A stretch of 64,000 bases of DNA from Warburgia ugandensis (Eukaryota > Streptophyta > Magnoliopsida > Canellales > Canellaceae). The position numbers and the translations under genes were made by a program. The DNA lies in assembly GCA_035236585.1 (NCBI GenBank), contig CP141139.1:16260990-16324989 (forward strand), in the 5' to 3' direction. Of this stretch, positions 1 to 12,500 are shown in pieces. The first letter of the stretch is position 1. Each line of letters starts with the position of its first letter. The notes beneath the pieces were generated by a model. That model ran no database searches, was not told where the DNA came from, and saw nothing but the letters and a program-made list of their open reading frames with translations.

Positions 1-2079
1 AGTCAATTTGCATCTTCAAAAAGAGTATAGATTTTACTTGGCTGTGTCAAACCTAGACTTGACTACAATGAGAACTTCAATCCTGTAATGAAGCCTAGTA
101 TTGTGAAACATTCATTAACTAACAGCCACATAGGGGTTAGCTAATTGATTTAAAAAGTGTTACATAATCTGGAACTTAAAAGGGAGAACTATACATGCCA
201 ATTTCATGGTTTGAAGGATCCCACTCACCATTACCATACTTCCCATGAAACCAAGTGTGCCCTTAACCTTTGCAGGGATCCACCAGAGTGAACATTAACC
301 TTAGTAAGATGTTGAGCACACTAAGACACTTGTTCCTATTACAAAGGCCGGCACTATTAAGTTGCATATTAAAGTTGAGATATACTAATTTTAGAATTTG
401 TTGCCAAAACTCCTTTCTTCTCACAACTTAGGTTTGGACTTCAAACTTTTGTGTATTATAATATAAGGAATTCAACAATCTAACTAGCCCTTCAAATGGT
501 GATAACTGGGTACGAATGATATTTATTGCATGAAATGTCACAATGGTGGTTCAATTGGTCAATTCATCGTCACAGGAAAATAGCTTTAATAGTACTGCTG
601 CAATTAGTCTTCACTCAGTTTATTTTACAAGCAAACCAGGCTACACACTATTCATTTTTGTTAGTTGCATAATCCTTAATGGAAATGATGATTGTGGATC
701 ATTGGAGCACTGGAGATAGATCACAAGGAGAGAGCAGACTCTATAGATGAACTGCAAATGTATGCTACTTATGTCCTATCAAATCCTAGATGCTTGTGGT
801 TTCTAGACATCAATGTTCACTGGAAAGCTTCTCACTACATTTGTTACTAGCCCAGATCCCTCCAAATGTTTTCTTTAGATTTTACATCAATGTGACGAAG
901 GAGATGCCTATACCAATTATTTAAATATCATTGGACGCCATAGAGGTTTTTACTCATATAAATATTGCATATATAATTATTGAAGAGATTAGTTCGTGTT
1001 GTTGTACACTAAAGCTGGGAGAGAAATAAAGATCATTCATTATATTAATGGTCATTCTAGGAACAACATATTCAACTTGGAGCAATTGAATTTAAACCTT
1101 ACCTAGGAGGAGACTGGGCTAGATATCAAAATAACAAATATTCATGGTTTTTGTATTTATTAACAACAGATTGCTATCATGATCTAGAAAGAAGAAGTTA
1201 TAAGTTGCTTGCTCAATGAAGAAGCAGAGAATCAAGACCTAGCCTTAGCAGCTTATAAGATTTGCTTTCCTTTTATGCAAGTAAATGTCTTTCAATTTGA
1301 AAATCTTCAGTGCTATTGGTTTGGTCTCAAATCCACTTTGTGCAAACTGTAAGATAAATTTTCATCTTCTTAAGGAGAGAGCTCTAAGAGATGATGGCAT
1401 GAACATTTACAAACCTTGAGCAATGGCCTTCTAGTGTAGTGGTGCAAGAATGTCCTGACCCATGGTAGGTCACTGGGTATGAGGCTGCTCATGGGTGTTA
1501 TGTACAACATTCAAGAAAGTGAGAAACAAACAAAAAGCAAAAAAGTGAGATTCCTAAATCTTTAACGATCATATGCCGCCATCAACAATCAATATGATTT
1601 TGATGGGAAAGCCAAAAATGTACAGGGCTTTTTGTGGGATTGTTCTTTGTATTGTGATAACATAGTCTAATAAAAAACATATACCTGAAGGAAACATCAT
1701 TGAGATGAGTTGTCAAGGACTTTCTGAATGTCCATAATAATTATTAGTTCAACTTTCAAGACCTACAAAAAATATGATTTGTGGCTTAGTTTCCTAAAAG
1801 GCTAAAATAATGGAGCGATTGAGTTATTCTGAGGAATGTTAAGATTTATCACTGAATCCAACATCGATCTATTATAATGACCATTCTTAGTCAGACATAT
1901 TTATAAACCTAGAGTTAGAAGAACCAACATGATGAGGCATTTTTAACAACATAATCCATTGTAATAACTTATCTATAATAAGAAGAGCAAACGATAAAAC
2001 AACCACCTGAAAATGGAAGCTCATCATGTGTTTCCAATTCTCATAAGATTTGAAGTAACAACCTGTTCCAATTTCACAT
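1..2079. other. Gene-free stretch
   Basis: I see no recognisable exon, RNA gene or complete element here. All reading frames are short and look like chance. Around 1424-1505 there is a sequence with weak box A and box B resemblance that may be a tRNA-derived SINE fragment (see findings). Confidence 0.5.
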
Positions 2080-2088
2080 AGAAGGAAT

Positions 2089-2259
2089 AAAAAGGCAAGC
2101 CTAGTGCATGCAGCTCCTACATATGCATGTTTGGGAGAAGGGATAGACCACAAAGGGTCTACAATACGCAACTTTGCCTTGCATTTTTGCAAGAGGCTAT
2201 TTTCATGCCTCAAACCTATGACCTCCAAGTGACATTGTGAGAACTCAAACCATTCATGC
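2089..2259 (-). mobile_element. Au-type SINE, minus strand
   Basis: Read on the minus strand, the sequence carries the box B region, then the conserved core with CCTCTTGCAAAAATGCAAGG and a block resembling ACCCTTTGTGGTC, and ends in GCTTGCCTTTTT. This is the order of the plant Au SINE. A direct repeat AGAAGGAAT flanks it (2080-2088 and 2260-2268) as a target-site duplication. SINEs are transcribed by RNA polymerase III and moved by LINE enzymes. It matches four other copies in this window. Confidence 0.8.
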
Positions 2260-2268
2260 AGAAGGAAT

Positions 2269-3776
2269 CTTCTTACCAATTAGTGTCTAGCATCTTAAGG
2301 AGAATACTGGGTGATGGAATCAATGTTTTCAGGAAATCCAAGGATCAAGCCATCCACATCAGTAGGGAGGAGAAGTCTTCTCCATATATAACAATAGAGA
2401 TAGGCTCTGGGGGTTGGATTATCACAGCTACATCATTGTTTCTGTTCAATACTCCCTTCATTGCCGTAGAGCTTCCCTCCTTAATACACTTGCCAAGTCT
2501 CAAGTGCTTATACTCCACACGACCTTTTTAATGCAAGCAAGAAATATGAGATTTGTGTTGTATATTCTATCTTACTCTTCTCCAAGCGCAATGCATGAGC
2601 TTCAGCCAAGAGGTTCATTTCTCCTAACCTTTTTCTCAGGTAAGCAGATAAAACTCTATTTCTGCTTCTACTATAAACAAGTATGCTTTCCCTGACCAAC
2701 GTGGTTGATTTTGAGTCATATCCAACTTTTACTATAGCTCTTACACTAGATTTGGTATCTGTTATGTAGAAGTTTGCAATGAACTTTTGTTAAAAGATCA
2801 AAGCAATGAGCAAGACATAAATAGAACATTGAATTGTATCCTCTACCAAATGTTTGCACACAAAATCCAAAACATTAACTGCCAGCTCATTTTACAAGAT
2901 CAATTAAATGCAGATTTTCAACATTCTTTCCACAACAACAAGTTGAGCTACACATTTTAACAATACAATTCCAGATATTAACTGCACGAATCAATTTTTA
3001 GTTCACATAAGTACAAAGAGATGTATCTATGTTTTGTGGCTGCATATGAAGCAAAGAGGCAACCAAAAAATCTTCCCCACCCTTTCACTCCATACCGTTG
3101 GAGTCTAATATTCTGAACTACCCTCAATAAGCATGGTTCAGATCAATCATAGAAGAAGAAGGTTTATATAGATTGTATTTCATTTGATAATAGGGTCAGA
3201 AGTTGCAAATAGGAGAGACATAATACTTGGATCTAATATGATCTAATCTAGTGGACTTAGTCAAATCTAATCGATGCAAAGGGAAGTAGTAGGTTGGCTT
3301 TAAGCAGGGAATGTTAATAAAATAGTAATGTTTAGCTTTAGTTGCTTCCAGTTCAGGGTTTGCTTTATGTTTATAATTGTGTCTAAAAGTAGCTATGACT
3401 AAAAGAAATTTGTTAATGATTCAGAAGCAGAAGTTGATAAATGAGCTAGAGTGTCATATAATTTGTTCAAGCATTGTATCAATGTTTTGAGAAATTTCCC
3501 AAGTGTCTCATTTGATGTTCAAGTTTCTTTCTTAATAACCACGGCCTAACTGTCATGTAATGTCTTGCTCCATACCAGTCCACACTCTAGTATCACTTTG
3601 ATAAACCTCAAAATCCATTTGACAACCTACAATGCTCCTCTCTTGAATTTAGAATCCTATACAGTAACAAACCTGCAATCACATAGGTTATGCCATGCTC
3701 CCACCGTGCTCCTAAAACCTACTGATCCATTACATCTTCACCTTCTTTAACATCATGCTTTTTGTTGTACACAGGA
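2269..3776. other. Gene-free stretch
   Basis: There is no recognisable gene. Small open frames are present but none has a known domain or a splice structure I can support. Confidence 0.45.
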
Positions 3777-4210
3777 GGTCTACCAATAGGTTCCAAATCC
3801 ACCATCAGAAACCTACTTAATAAGTTCTCGACATCTTTGTTCAGCAATAGACTTCCATATCATTCTTTGACCTCTCAACATAAACACTAAGAAAGTATCC
3901 CAAGCTCATAGATCTTCCATGCAAATGCACTCATTTAGTTTGTCTTTTAGAGTAGAATTTGTAAACTGCTTTCCTTTTTTATTTTGGTGGTGTTTGTGCT
4001 TTCTGTTGTACATTGTCAGCCTATTGACAGGCTCCACCAGATCCACCATCAAATACCTTTTCAGTAAGACCTCATTGTATTTGTTCAGCATTACTTTCAT
4101 ATCATTCTTTGACCTCTCAACATAAACACTAAGAAAGTATCTTAGGCACACAGATCTTTCATGCCAATGTACTTATTTATATTATCTTTGAGATTAGAAT
4201 ATATAAACTA
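3777..4210. repeat. Direct duplication, offset 242 bp
   Basis: Two diverged copies of about 190 bp lie head to tail. The best-conserved block, beginning CATATCATTCTTTGACCTCT, occurs at 3856 and again at 4098. Both copies start in a TCCACCATCA context and end in a TAGAAT.TATAAACTAC-like segment. No coding content is recognised. The second copy abuts the GT-rich target of the following LTR. Confidence 0.7.
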
Positions 4211-4218
4211 CTTGTGTG

Positions 4219-7200
4219 TGTAATATCCTTGAAATTTATATTCAATTTTAATAATAAAGTAAATTTCTAAAATTATAATATTATAAATTGAATTGAAGGG
4301 TGAAACATCAAGATTTGGATTGTATTAGAAAAATGAAATCCAACAACACTAAGAATGCTCAAATCGGAGTTCGAACAAAAAATTTGCCCAATTATTTTAC
4401 AAAAGGGCAAAAGTTATCATTTTACAAGTGGGGCCCACTGTGCATTGATGCGGGTCCTAGAAATTAGATAGACCAAAATGAATTTGAAAACATGCTAATT
4501 ACATGAGAAATTGTAATTACCTCAATGTAACTGAATTTAAGGCAAAAAAATCCTCGTTTTCCTAAATAATATTCATCTTATTCTTCTCCTTCGATTCTTC
4601 CCTTTTTCCATGATCAGCTGTGATTGGATCTAACTGCATTTACCACCATAAATGGACCTCATCTTCTTCCACAAAGTTGCAACAACTGACCGCTTGAAGA
4701 GCATCTCGATCATGCCTTTTTCCCTCCATTTCTCCATCTCAGGTAAAAGCATCAAGATCGGATTTTCCATTGATCTGAGAGGTAAGATTCAACTTTTCTC
4801 TTGTTTTTCCCTTCCATTGTCTTCCTTTCATTTCCTTTTATTGTTCCCAACACCTAGATAAGAGATTTTCATGTAAGGTTTGAATCTAAGAAAAATCGTG
4901 ACAAAGTAGAAAAGTCATCTCAAAGACAGCTCAAATGGATGATCTGAACTGTCCATTGGATTTAGGGACTCTCAAAAGACATCTCCCTTAGGACACATCC
5001 ACGGGGTGCTTAGACAAAGATGCACGACGCAATGCGACTGTGCATGTTAGATGATGCATGCACACTATCTTAGTTAGGCGAGAAGTCTGGGTGTCTTGGA
5101 AATTGGGACGCATGCAGCACATTCCATCGCACATCCTAGTGACACCGGTTTAAATTGAATTCAGCTTAGATTTTGATCAAGATTATTAAAAATTGAGCTG
5201 AAATATTCATTTTGCAATTGTGGGGATTATATAAGCTTGATTTTTTATCTGAAATGTCCATTGGAATCATGTTAATGATGTTGACATGATTTTAGCATCA
5301 AAATCTTGATGTAATCATATCTAGTCAGATCAAATTCATGAAATATTATCCAATTACTTAGATCAATCCAATCAGATGATGATCAGGCCCTAAAACTTGG
5401 ACAATTAGATAATCCAAGGGATGAATTGAGGTATCTAAGGACTAAATCATGTTTATTCATCCTGAAAATTGATCTAAACCATTGATTTGACTAAGAAATT
5501 AGAATTTGTAGATCAGGAAGCGATTGACCATCAGATCAAGATATAAATCATAGATATACACTAAAATGAATTGATAAACATGAAATTGAATTGATTTTGG
5601 TGATTATGACTGGAGTTAGTAATCAAATAATAAATGTAGGCTATTAAGAATGATCCAATAGTTGGATCGCCTCGATTTCCATTAAGATGGAATGAATTAA
5701 GCATTTTGTGATCAAGAGATATTAAATTAGTAAATTACAACTCTGATCGATGATCAGATAAAGTAGATGAGTAATTGATGGTATAGACATTGATTTTTAT
5801 AAAGATAAATTAGACAATCTAGACCGTTGATCTAGATTAGAGGATTGTTGGACAATTTGACTTATAAATTGACACAACTAAAGAGAAAAAACTTATAATG
5901 GATTATATTGAGGGAAATGAATGATATAGAATAGTATTATGATACTGACAGGAACATAAGAGTGCACGGGTTGAGAGGATTTTGCACCTGATTTGGTTGT
6001 TTCTCTCATTGAGTAGGTGACGACATTTAATGTTGCACATTATTTTTCTAAAATCTCGCACTATCATTGCATCTTGATTGACTGGGATTGTTTGTAACAT
6101 GGTTTCTTTATTATGTGTACTCATGATTTATAAATTATTATGCTATGATTTGATATGAGATTTTGACAGTGCATTGAATGGATTTTTATGGTCGATCAGT
6201 TTCATGGTATTGATACCTGTGGATCTTAGATATGATTTTAAACATCTCTTATTTATTACATCATTGAGATTGGATGATTTCCATAGAATTGGTGGCTGGT
6301 CCTTGATAGGCTAACCTTAAAATGAAGGGGGTGCCTTGGGATGGTGAGCCATAAGTGCCTCTGGTTTTATGAGGAGGCTTTGGTGGCTAGTCATTGATAG
6401 GCTAACCTTAGGATGAGGGGGGTGCATTGGGATGGTAAGCCACAAGTGCTCTTAGTTTTATGAGATATGTGATTTTCGTATTTTGTGATTTATGACGGGT
6501 GCTTTCACTAGGTGGATGTTATGCTATGAGGGATTAGGGCCACCCACCCACCGACCCTCTAAATTTATGGGATGATAGACACCTGCCTATAGATGAAACT
6601 CGATAGGGGTTGGTATCATAGATAATCCGCACTACTAGTCCGGTCCCACCCATGTGGGCGGACAACGAGTCTCCTGTTACGGTGTTGATGGTGAGCGGCA
6701 GTCGGGAGACCTAATAGTATGGTTACCATTACAGCATGACGATCCATACTCTTGTTTTATGTGTATGCACGATGAGCATTAAGATATTATTGTGTGCCTG
6801 GGTTTGACGACACTCAGAGGATTGGTATGAGTACTCATAACCTGTTGTGAGAGTGTATGGGACACTTGTGGGTCCCACATATCTTGGGTGCCCCACCTAT
6901 TGACATTATGTTCATGTAAGATTTTATCATATCATGCTTTACATTCATCAAATCCATGTTTTATTGAGCATGATATTTTGCTACTCATATTGACATGATT
7001 TATGGTATTTATATTTCGTGGATATTGTGATTTACACTCATATCAGTTCTTGCTATTCAATTATTCTTTTTATGCCATAATATTATCACATTAAACGTCT
7101 ATGTACCTACATAAGCAATAGCTTGTTGAGGCATTGCTTTATTTTGTAATGCCTCAGATACTGAGAGCGACAGCAGAAAAGGCAAAAGCGTGGAAGGATA

Positions 7201-7665
7201 GTGATAGCAGTGGGGACCATGCTTAGCTTTTTCTGATAGATAGTTTAATGTGAGTGACTAAATAGAATTCATTCAAGTTCATCTTTATGGGTTGTACATA
7301 TACATGATTAAGTTTGTTATGATACTTATATACTGTGGATATGTTATTGAGTATGGTGAAATTTTATGATAGATAGACCCTAGGACACTTTATTGTGTTT
7401 TCTTGACATTGATTGTTTACAATGAAGGTGCCTTTGGTTTTGACTTTGGCTTTGATATCAGATTTGGTTTAAAATTCTTCCAACATATATATTATTCTTG
7501 AAATTGTTTGGTTATGTTTTTGGGAATGGTATAACATCTGGGGTTTTTTAAAGAATGTTTTGATATAATTAGTAAATAAAATTTTTTGATTAGGGATCCC
7601 GACTATATTTATTATTACTACTTTTATTATTATATAAAAATGTTAGAAAAACCCAGGGTGTTACA
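4219..7665. mobile_element. Probable solo LTR of a Ty3/gypsy-type element
   Basis: The segment starts TGTAATATCC and ends GGGTGTTACA. These ends are inverted repeats of one another apart from two C-to-T type changes (expected TGTAACACCC). Five bases GTGTG lie on each side, but they are part of a GT microsatellite, so they are weak proof of a target duplication. No gag or pol is present inside, and no second copy of the segment is in the window, so a solo LTR left by LTR-LTR recombination is the simplest reading. A length near 3.4 kb and TGTAACACCC-type ends are known for long-LTR Ty3/gypsy lineages such as Tekay/Del. A TATA-like TTATATAAGC lies near 5227. A non-autonomous element is the alternative. 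Confidence 0.6.
6291..6468. repeat. 91-bp tandem duplication inside the solo LTR
   Basis: Two units starting GGTGGCTGGTCCTTGATAGG (6291) and GGTGGCTAGTCATTGATAGG (6382) run in tandem. Each contains a GGGGGTGC.TTGGGATGGT block and ends in TTTTATGAG. This is an internal repeat of the LTR, not a gene. Confidence 0.8.
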
Positions 7666-7689
7666 GTGTGTGTGTGTGTGTGTATGTGT
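7666..7689. repeat. (GT)n microsatellite
   Basis: An uninterrupted GT run with one GTAT break follows the LTR end directly. The left flank at 4213-4218 is also GT-rich, so the LTR appears to have landed inside this microsatellite. Confidence 0.85.
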
Positions 7690-9398
7690 TTTGCATCACT
7701 TGGTACACAAATAGCAACTAAGAAGATATCAAGAATTGTATTTCTTTGGTGTATCATTTTTTAACTTTTACTGGTCATGATGAAGGAATCCTAGCCTAAG
7801 AATTTTACTGTGAATGTATTAATTTTGTTTTAGTGGCAGTCATATGTTCTAGTAGATCTTTTCTAGTGAATGCTGAAATTTTTTCTATTTGGGTCTCTGT
7901 TTGTCATTCTTTTCCACTTGTCTGCTCTATGGTGATTGGTGGGTGTGTATTGCATTAACAAAAGCAATCACTAAGCTCCCCCATGCAATTCCTTTGGAGC
8001 TTCTTGTTGCCGGTGATGAGTTACTTTTCTATAGAATGTGCATATAAGCTCAGCTACATGATTCTTCAGCGGGTTAGATGATTCTCTTTTGTAAGTTTGG
8101 CCTGAATATCTTTTGGAACCATTTGGTTTTCTGTGGCATATTAACTTCATAATGTAATCAATGTGCTCGAGGAATCTTTGACATTATAACCTGTCAACAA
8201 CCTAGATAGGAATTTTCCCTTTTTTGGCAATAGTGGGACTACTTTAAGGCATTTTCTTATGTCGCAATGGATCTGGCAAGATGTAATGAAAGCTTGGAAG
8301 AAAAGAGGTCGCAGTTGCTGGAAAAAGATTCATTTCTTGCTGAAACTAAATCTCAATTGAGATCAAGTCACTTGAAACTCATGCACAGGAATTACATGTT
8401 GCTAAAACTTCTTGCTGTTCCTTTATCCCCATATCTTTCATGTTTTTGGTAGTTTTACTGTATCATGACACATCAAATGACCTACAGATTTATGAAATTA
8501 TTTCTTCTAGTTATTTTCACAGATAATCCTAATGAATTTTAAGGCTTCCCCTGGAACCCATGCTTAGATAAATGGACAAATTGTAGTTTTCCAATGAACA
8601 ACAGTTTTCTTACACATTTTAACAAACAAATGATGCGCATCGTCCATATTACCAGCTTTTCAATCCACACTGACAATAACATTCCATGAATATACAGGTG
8701 CTTGTACCATAATTCATTACATTCATTTAATGAAATAGGAATTACTGATTCCATAATAATCCTAACCATTAAAAAGTTAATGCATTACAAACCTGTAAAA
8801 AAAAACTGATACAAGTAGAAAACCCTTGACAAAAAAGGAACTCACTATAAGAACAAATCTATCTACCTATCTATTATATAGACTACCTTCTTATCTAAGG
8901 AAATTATAGAATAATTAAAATATTGTAACATAGGTCAACACCGTTAAATATAGACACTTGTACATAACTAGATCAAACTTATAAATAGGGGTTGGCTGCT
9001 CATTTGTAACCAGTAAACTCAAGTGAAAACTAAATAATTTATTTAAGTAAGTTCCTTTCCGAGTTCTCTTGTTCATTTTTTTTTTCTTTGGGTGAACGAG
9101 TGCTCTTACAAGTGAGAGTGTGGAGTTGCATGCTAATAAATAAAAAACTAAAATATTAAAATAGACGTTATATGTTAAAAACGTTGAAGGGAAAGATAGT
9201 AAAAACAGTTCAAGTGAAAAATAAATAAATAATTTAAACAAGTTCCTTTCAAAGTTCTTCCATAGAGTTGAATGCTAATAAATAAAAAAAAGCTAAAATG
9301 TTAAAATAGGTTCCATTGAAATAACCTTGAAATATAGAATTTATTATTTTTTTCAGCTATAAAATAAGAAAAACTCAACGGATAATAATATTAGAGTA
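7690..9398. other. Gene-free stretch upstream of MED10
   Basis: There is no supported gene. A short open frame at 8267-8452 has a charged, coiled-coil-like start but nothing else to support it. Between about 9016 and 9300 there is a degenerate direct duplication: the block GTGAAAA.TAAATAA..TT followed by AAGTTCCTTTC occurs twice, about 190 bp apart. Confidence 0.45.
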
Positions 9399-9434
9399 TG
9401 GGCCGGCCTTGGGCTTTGGTTAGTAATTTGGGCT
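9399..9434 (+). promoter_or_regulatory. Cluster of three TGGGCY (site II) motifs
   Basis: TGGGCC at 9399-9404, TGGGCT at 9410-9415 and TGGGCT at 9429-9434 lie within 36 bp, about 150-180 bp before the MED10 start codon. Such site II elements are known TCP-factor targets in promoters of plant housekeeping and growth genes. No clear TATA box is seen nearby, which fits a constitutive, TATA-less promoter. That MED10 is controlled by them is inference. Confidence 0.5.
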
Positions 9435-9468
9435 CGAATCGTTACAGAAGACCTAGCGCGCAGGAGCC

Positions 9469-9537
9469 TGACAGATGTGGGATTTGAACCCACGAGAGGC
9501 TAAATCTGGCGCCTCAGGCCACTCGACCAGCAGTGGC
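9469..9537 (-). pseudogene. tRNA-Leu(UAG)-like relic
   Basis: Read on the minus strand there is a D-arm with box A (TGGTCGAGTGG), an anticodon arm CCAGA-TTTAGCC-TCT with UAG in the right place, and a perfect five-pair T arm with box B (GTGGGTTCAAATCCCAC), followed by ATCTGTCA. The long variable arm expected of a leucine tRNA is missing, and the 5' acceptor strand no longer pairs with the 3' strand. It therefore looks like a deleted, dead copy rather than a working gene. It lies antisense in the MED10 leader. Confidence 0.6.
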
Positions 9538-9579
9538 ACAATAACGAGCCGCCCGCAGCTCGGTGGAGAAAATCAAGCG

Positions 9580-12500
9580 ATGGACTCTTCTCAGAATTCC
9601 TCGCCTGCAACCACCACCAACAATGGCACCACCAACGATCCCGAAGATCCAAAACAGAATCTCAACCAAGTTATCAACTCCATACAGAAAACCCTCGGCC
9701 TTCTCCACCAACTTTACCTCACCGTTTCCTCCTTCAATGTCGCTTCTCAACTCCCCCTTCTCCAACGCCTGTAATTATCCCGCCTTCTATCCAGCAGAAA
9801 GTTGTCTTTTCCCCCTTTCCTTTGATTTCTAGGGTTTCATAATTCTAGGATTTGCTCTTAACAGGAACGCCGTCGTGACAGAGCTCGACACGATGCAGAG
9901 AGTGGCGGAGAGTTGTAACATTCAGGTTCCCATGGAGGTCGTAAAGTGAGTTCCCTTTGCGTTTCGGTTTTCAAATTCTTCTGTTTCTCTTATAATTCTT
10001 TTCCTAATGATTTCTCTTCCTCTTTTTTGACTTATGTTCTTAGTTTAATCGATGATGGGAAGAATCCTGATGAGTTCACGAGGGATGTGATTAATGGCTG
10101 TATCGCTAGGAATCAGATCACGAAAGGCAAAACTGATGCTTTCAAGGTGCATTTCATTCTTTTCCCTATTTTACTTTCTTCTTGTGTTTGTAAGACATTA
10201 AGAGTGTGGTTTATCGCTTCACTTTTTCACTTTTGTATATTTGTGTGAGCTCTAGCTTATTATTGAGGAGAGAATTTGGACAATTTCTTCGGTTACCGCT
10301 ATGACATGCGTTTAATTGTCATGAATACCATCAAGGATTGGATTATAACAACATTCATAACTTTGATGAGCCTTTATAGTTCTTTGCAGAATATATTTTG
10401 TACTGAAAATTGTTACTAGGTGGCTTTGCCATTTCTTTTATTGGACTTTCACCCCTGCCCAGTAGAGTGAACCAATGAATATCTAGTTCTTCGACATTAC
10501 TACTATAGACATCGTTCACTGTTAGAACGAGGGAATGCTACGTGAAGAGGCTATGCAAAATCAGCTTGGTGGTGACACTAGAATCACGCCTGCATAAACA
10601 AAGATTAGTTCTTTCTGCTCAACTAAGAAGGGGAGCCTTGGCACATTGGCAGAGTTGTCATCGTGTGACCTTGAGGTCATGGGTTTGAGGGGTGGAAACT
10701 GCCTCTTTTAGAACCTGCAAGATAAGGCTGCGTACTACAGGCTCTTTCCCCTCAACTAGGACAAAGTTTGTTGGAGGGCTTGTGTTATGTCTTTTGAGTT
10801 TAGTGTTACGGCATCCACTGGAACGTGGGACACATTACTTCACAGTGTCTCTGCCCAGAGGAGTGAGTTCTCCTGAAGATGATCATGTTGTATGACTTTC
10901 TGTGTCTTTAGGTAGGATCGTCTCACTAACCTTATTCATATCCAATGCTTTTGTACTGGGTACCGAATTGCTTAAGTTTCTGATTTCAGTGTGTAACAGA
11001 TTTAAGATGTCATACGTGAGATCTAAGAGGTGGTAGTTTTGTCATCTGGAAGTTCATTTAACAATTTCCCAGAATTATGATAAGATGGAGATTGTCTCGC
11101 TTTAGGTACTCTGGAAAGTGCGCCATTGATTTGCTCTGGGGAAACTTGTTTACCTGTTAAAGCTTGGCCCAGTTTTTATAACTGTTTGGGCACTACATTT
11201 GCCTTGAGTTCACTCAGTGCGAACTAGGTATCTTTCTCAAACTCTAGGGCAGGCATTATTAGAAATAGAAATAATTAAGGTGGAGTATTCATAAAAATAA
11301 GCGTATGTAATTTTGTGTGAGAAATCTTAGCTGTAAGCCTGTTACTCCATTGCTTGCATGTATATGTCCAGCTTGTTCTGGGAGTAACAATATTATAATG
11401 TGGATGAGCTGCATAGAAGGATATCCTTAACAAGCTTGCATGAGTTTCCTGCAAAATCTCCTGCTCTGATTCCGAATAAAGCTTGAGCCCATTAAAAGTC
11501 TTCAGACTGATGCCATCTGGGAATTTCTTCAATTGACGGTGTCTTATCCATGTAACTATTGTAGGGTCTCCGTAAGCACCTGTTGGAAGAACTTGAACAA
11601 ACATTTCCTGATGAAGTGGAGGCTTATAGGGACATACGTGCATCATCTGCTGCTGTAAGTTTCATGGAACAACCGAAATTGTTTTACATTGTATTCTAGC
11701 TTTAAGCTAATCAAGCTTCTCTTATTTTGCTGCTGGTCAAGCTGCATTTATGTTAGTGCAATCTATTATGTGGACCTACCTGTTCTATGGGAATTCAATA
11801 GTATTGATGAATGACTATTAGCTTGTCCATGTTATACTTTGCTTTATGGAGTTGATCTGTTGATTTTAACCTATCATTGGTCTAAGATATTTGTTTCTTC
11901 CTTTTGATGAACTTTAATGTACGCACTTGCATATAGGTGCCTTCCTTCTTTGGCATGTGGCATTCCTCATGTTGTTCTGGACATTATGCATTTTTGGCTT
12001 TTAAACTAAAAGCATAAGTCACTTGCATGATCTTGTTTATTCAAGAAATAGAGAAAAACCATCTTGTTAGACTAATTCTTCAAAATATTCTACTCATCAA
12101 GTAAAGTCATACTTATGCATGTATTTGTTTGCTTTGTTGTTGTTTCAAGGACTACCTGTGATGTAATTCCTGGGAAAAGTTTGGGAAGGCCTTCTATTCT
12201 ATTCAAGTCCTTAAGTTGCAGGCTTAAGAACAGTGTTCAACACTACCTCACCTCTTGAAACCAGTGACAAAAAGAAATAGAAAATATTTAAAAAAAAAAG
12301 ACCATGTCCTCACTTTGGTGACCTTGCAACAAACAATATAATATTAGGATTGGTGTTTATGATATATGCACCATACTTTAGTATGTATTGGAGTTTACAA
12401 TAAGTGTAAGTTTTATATGCATAATTAGAAATAAATTGTATGTCTTTAGTATGTATACAACATATAATACATTTTTATGTAGTATAATTGTATTTGTATA

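Noticed and set aside
3540-3730. Possible antisense copia RNase H remnant
   Set aside because: Only a short ARHYMT-like coincidence with the copia element; the surrounding residues do not align.
4214-4218. GTGTG as proof of target duplication for the solo LTR
   Set aside because: It lies in a GT repeat and is expected by chance; used only as weak support.
8267-8452. A 61-codon frame with a charged, coiled-coil-like start
   Set aside because: No flanking exons, no recognised family and no clear splice sites; too short to call a gene or pseudogene.
9475-9579. N-terminal extension of MED10 from an upstream in-frame ATG
   Set aside because: The residues come from the antisense tRNA relic and do not resemble MED10; the ATG at 9580 gives a family-like start.
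10692-10895. A 67-codon frame in MED10 intron 3
   Set aside because: It mostly reads the SINE and following intron sequence; not a gene.
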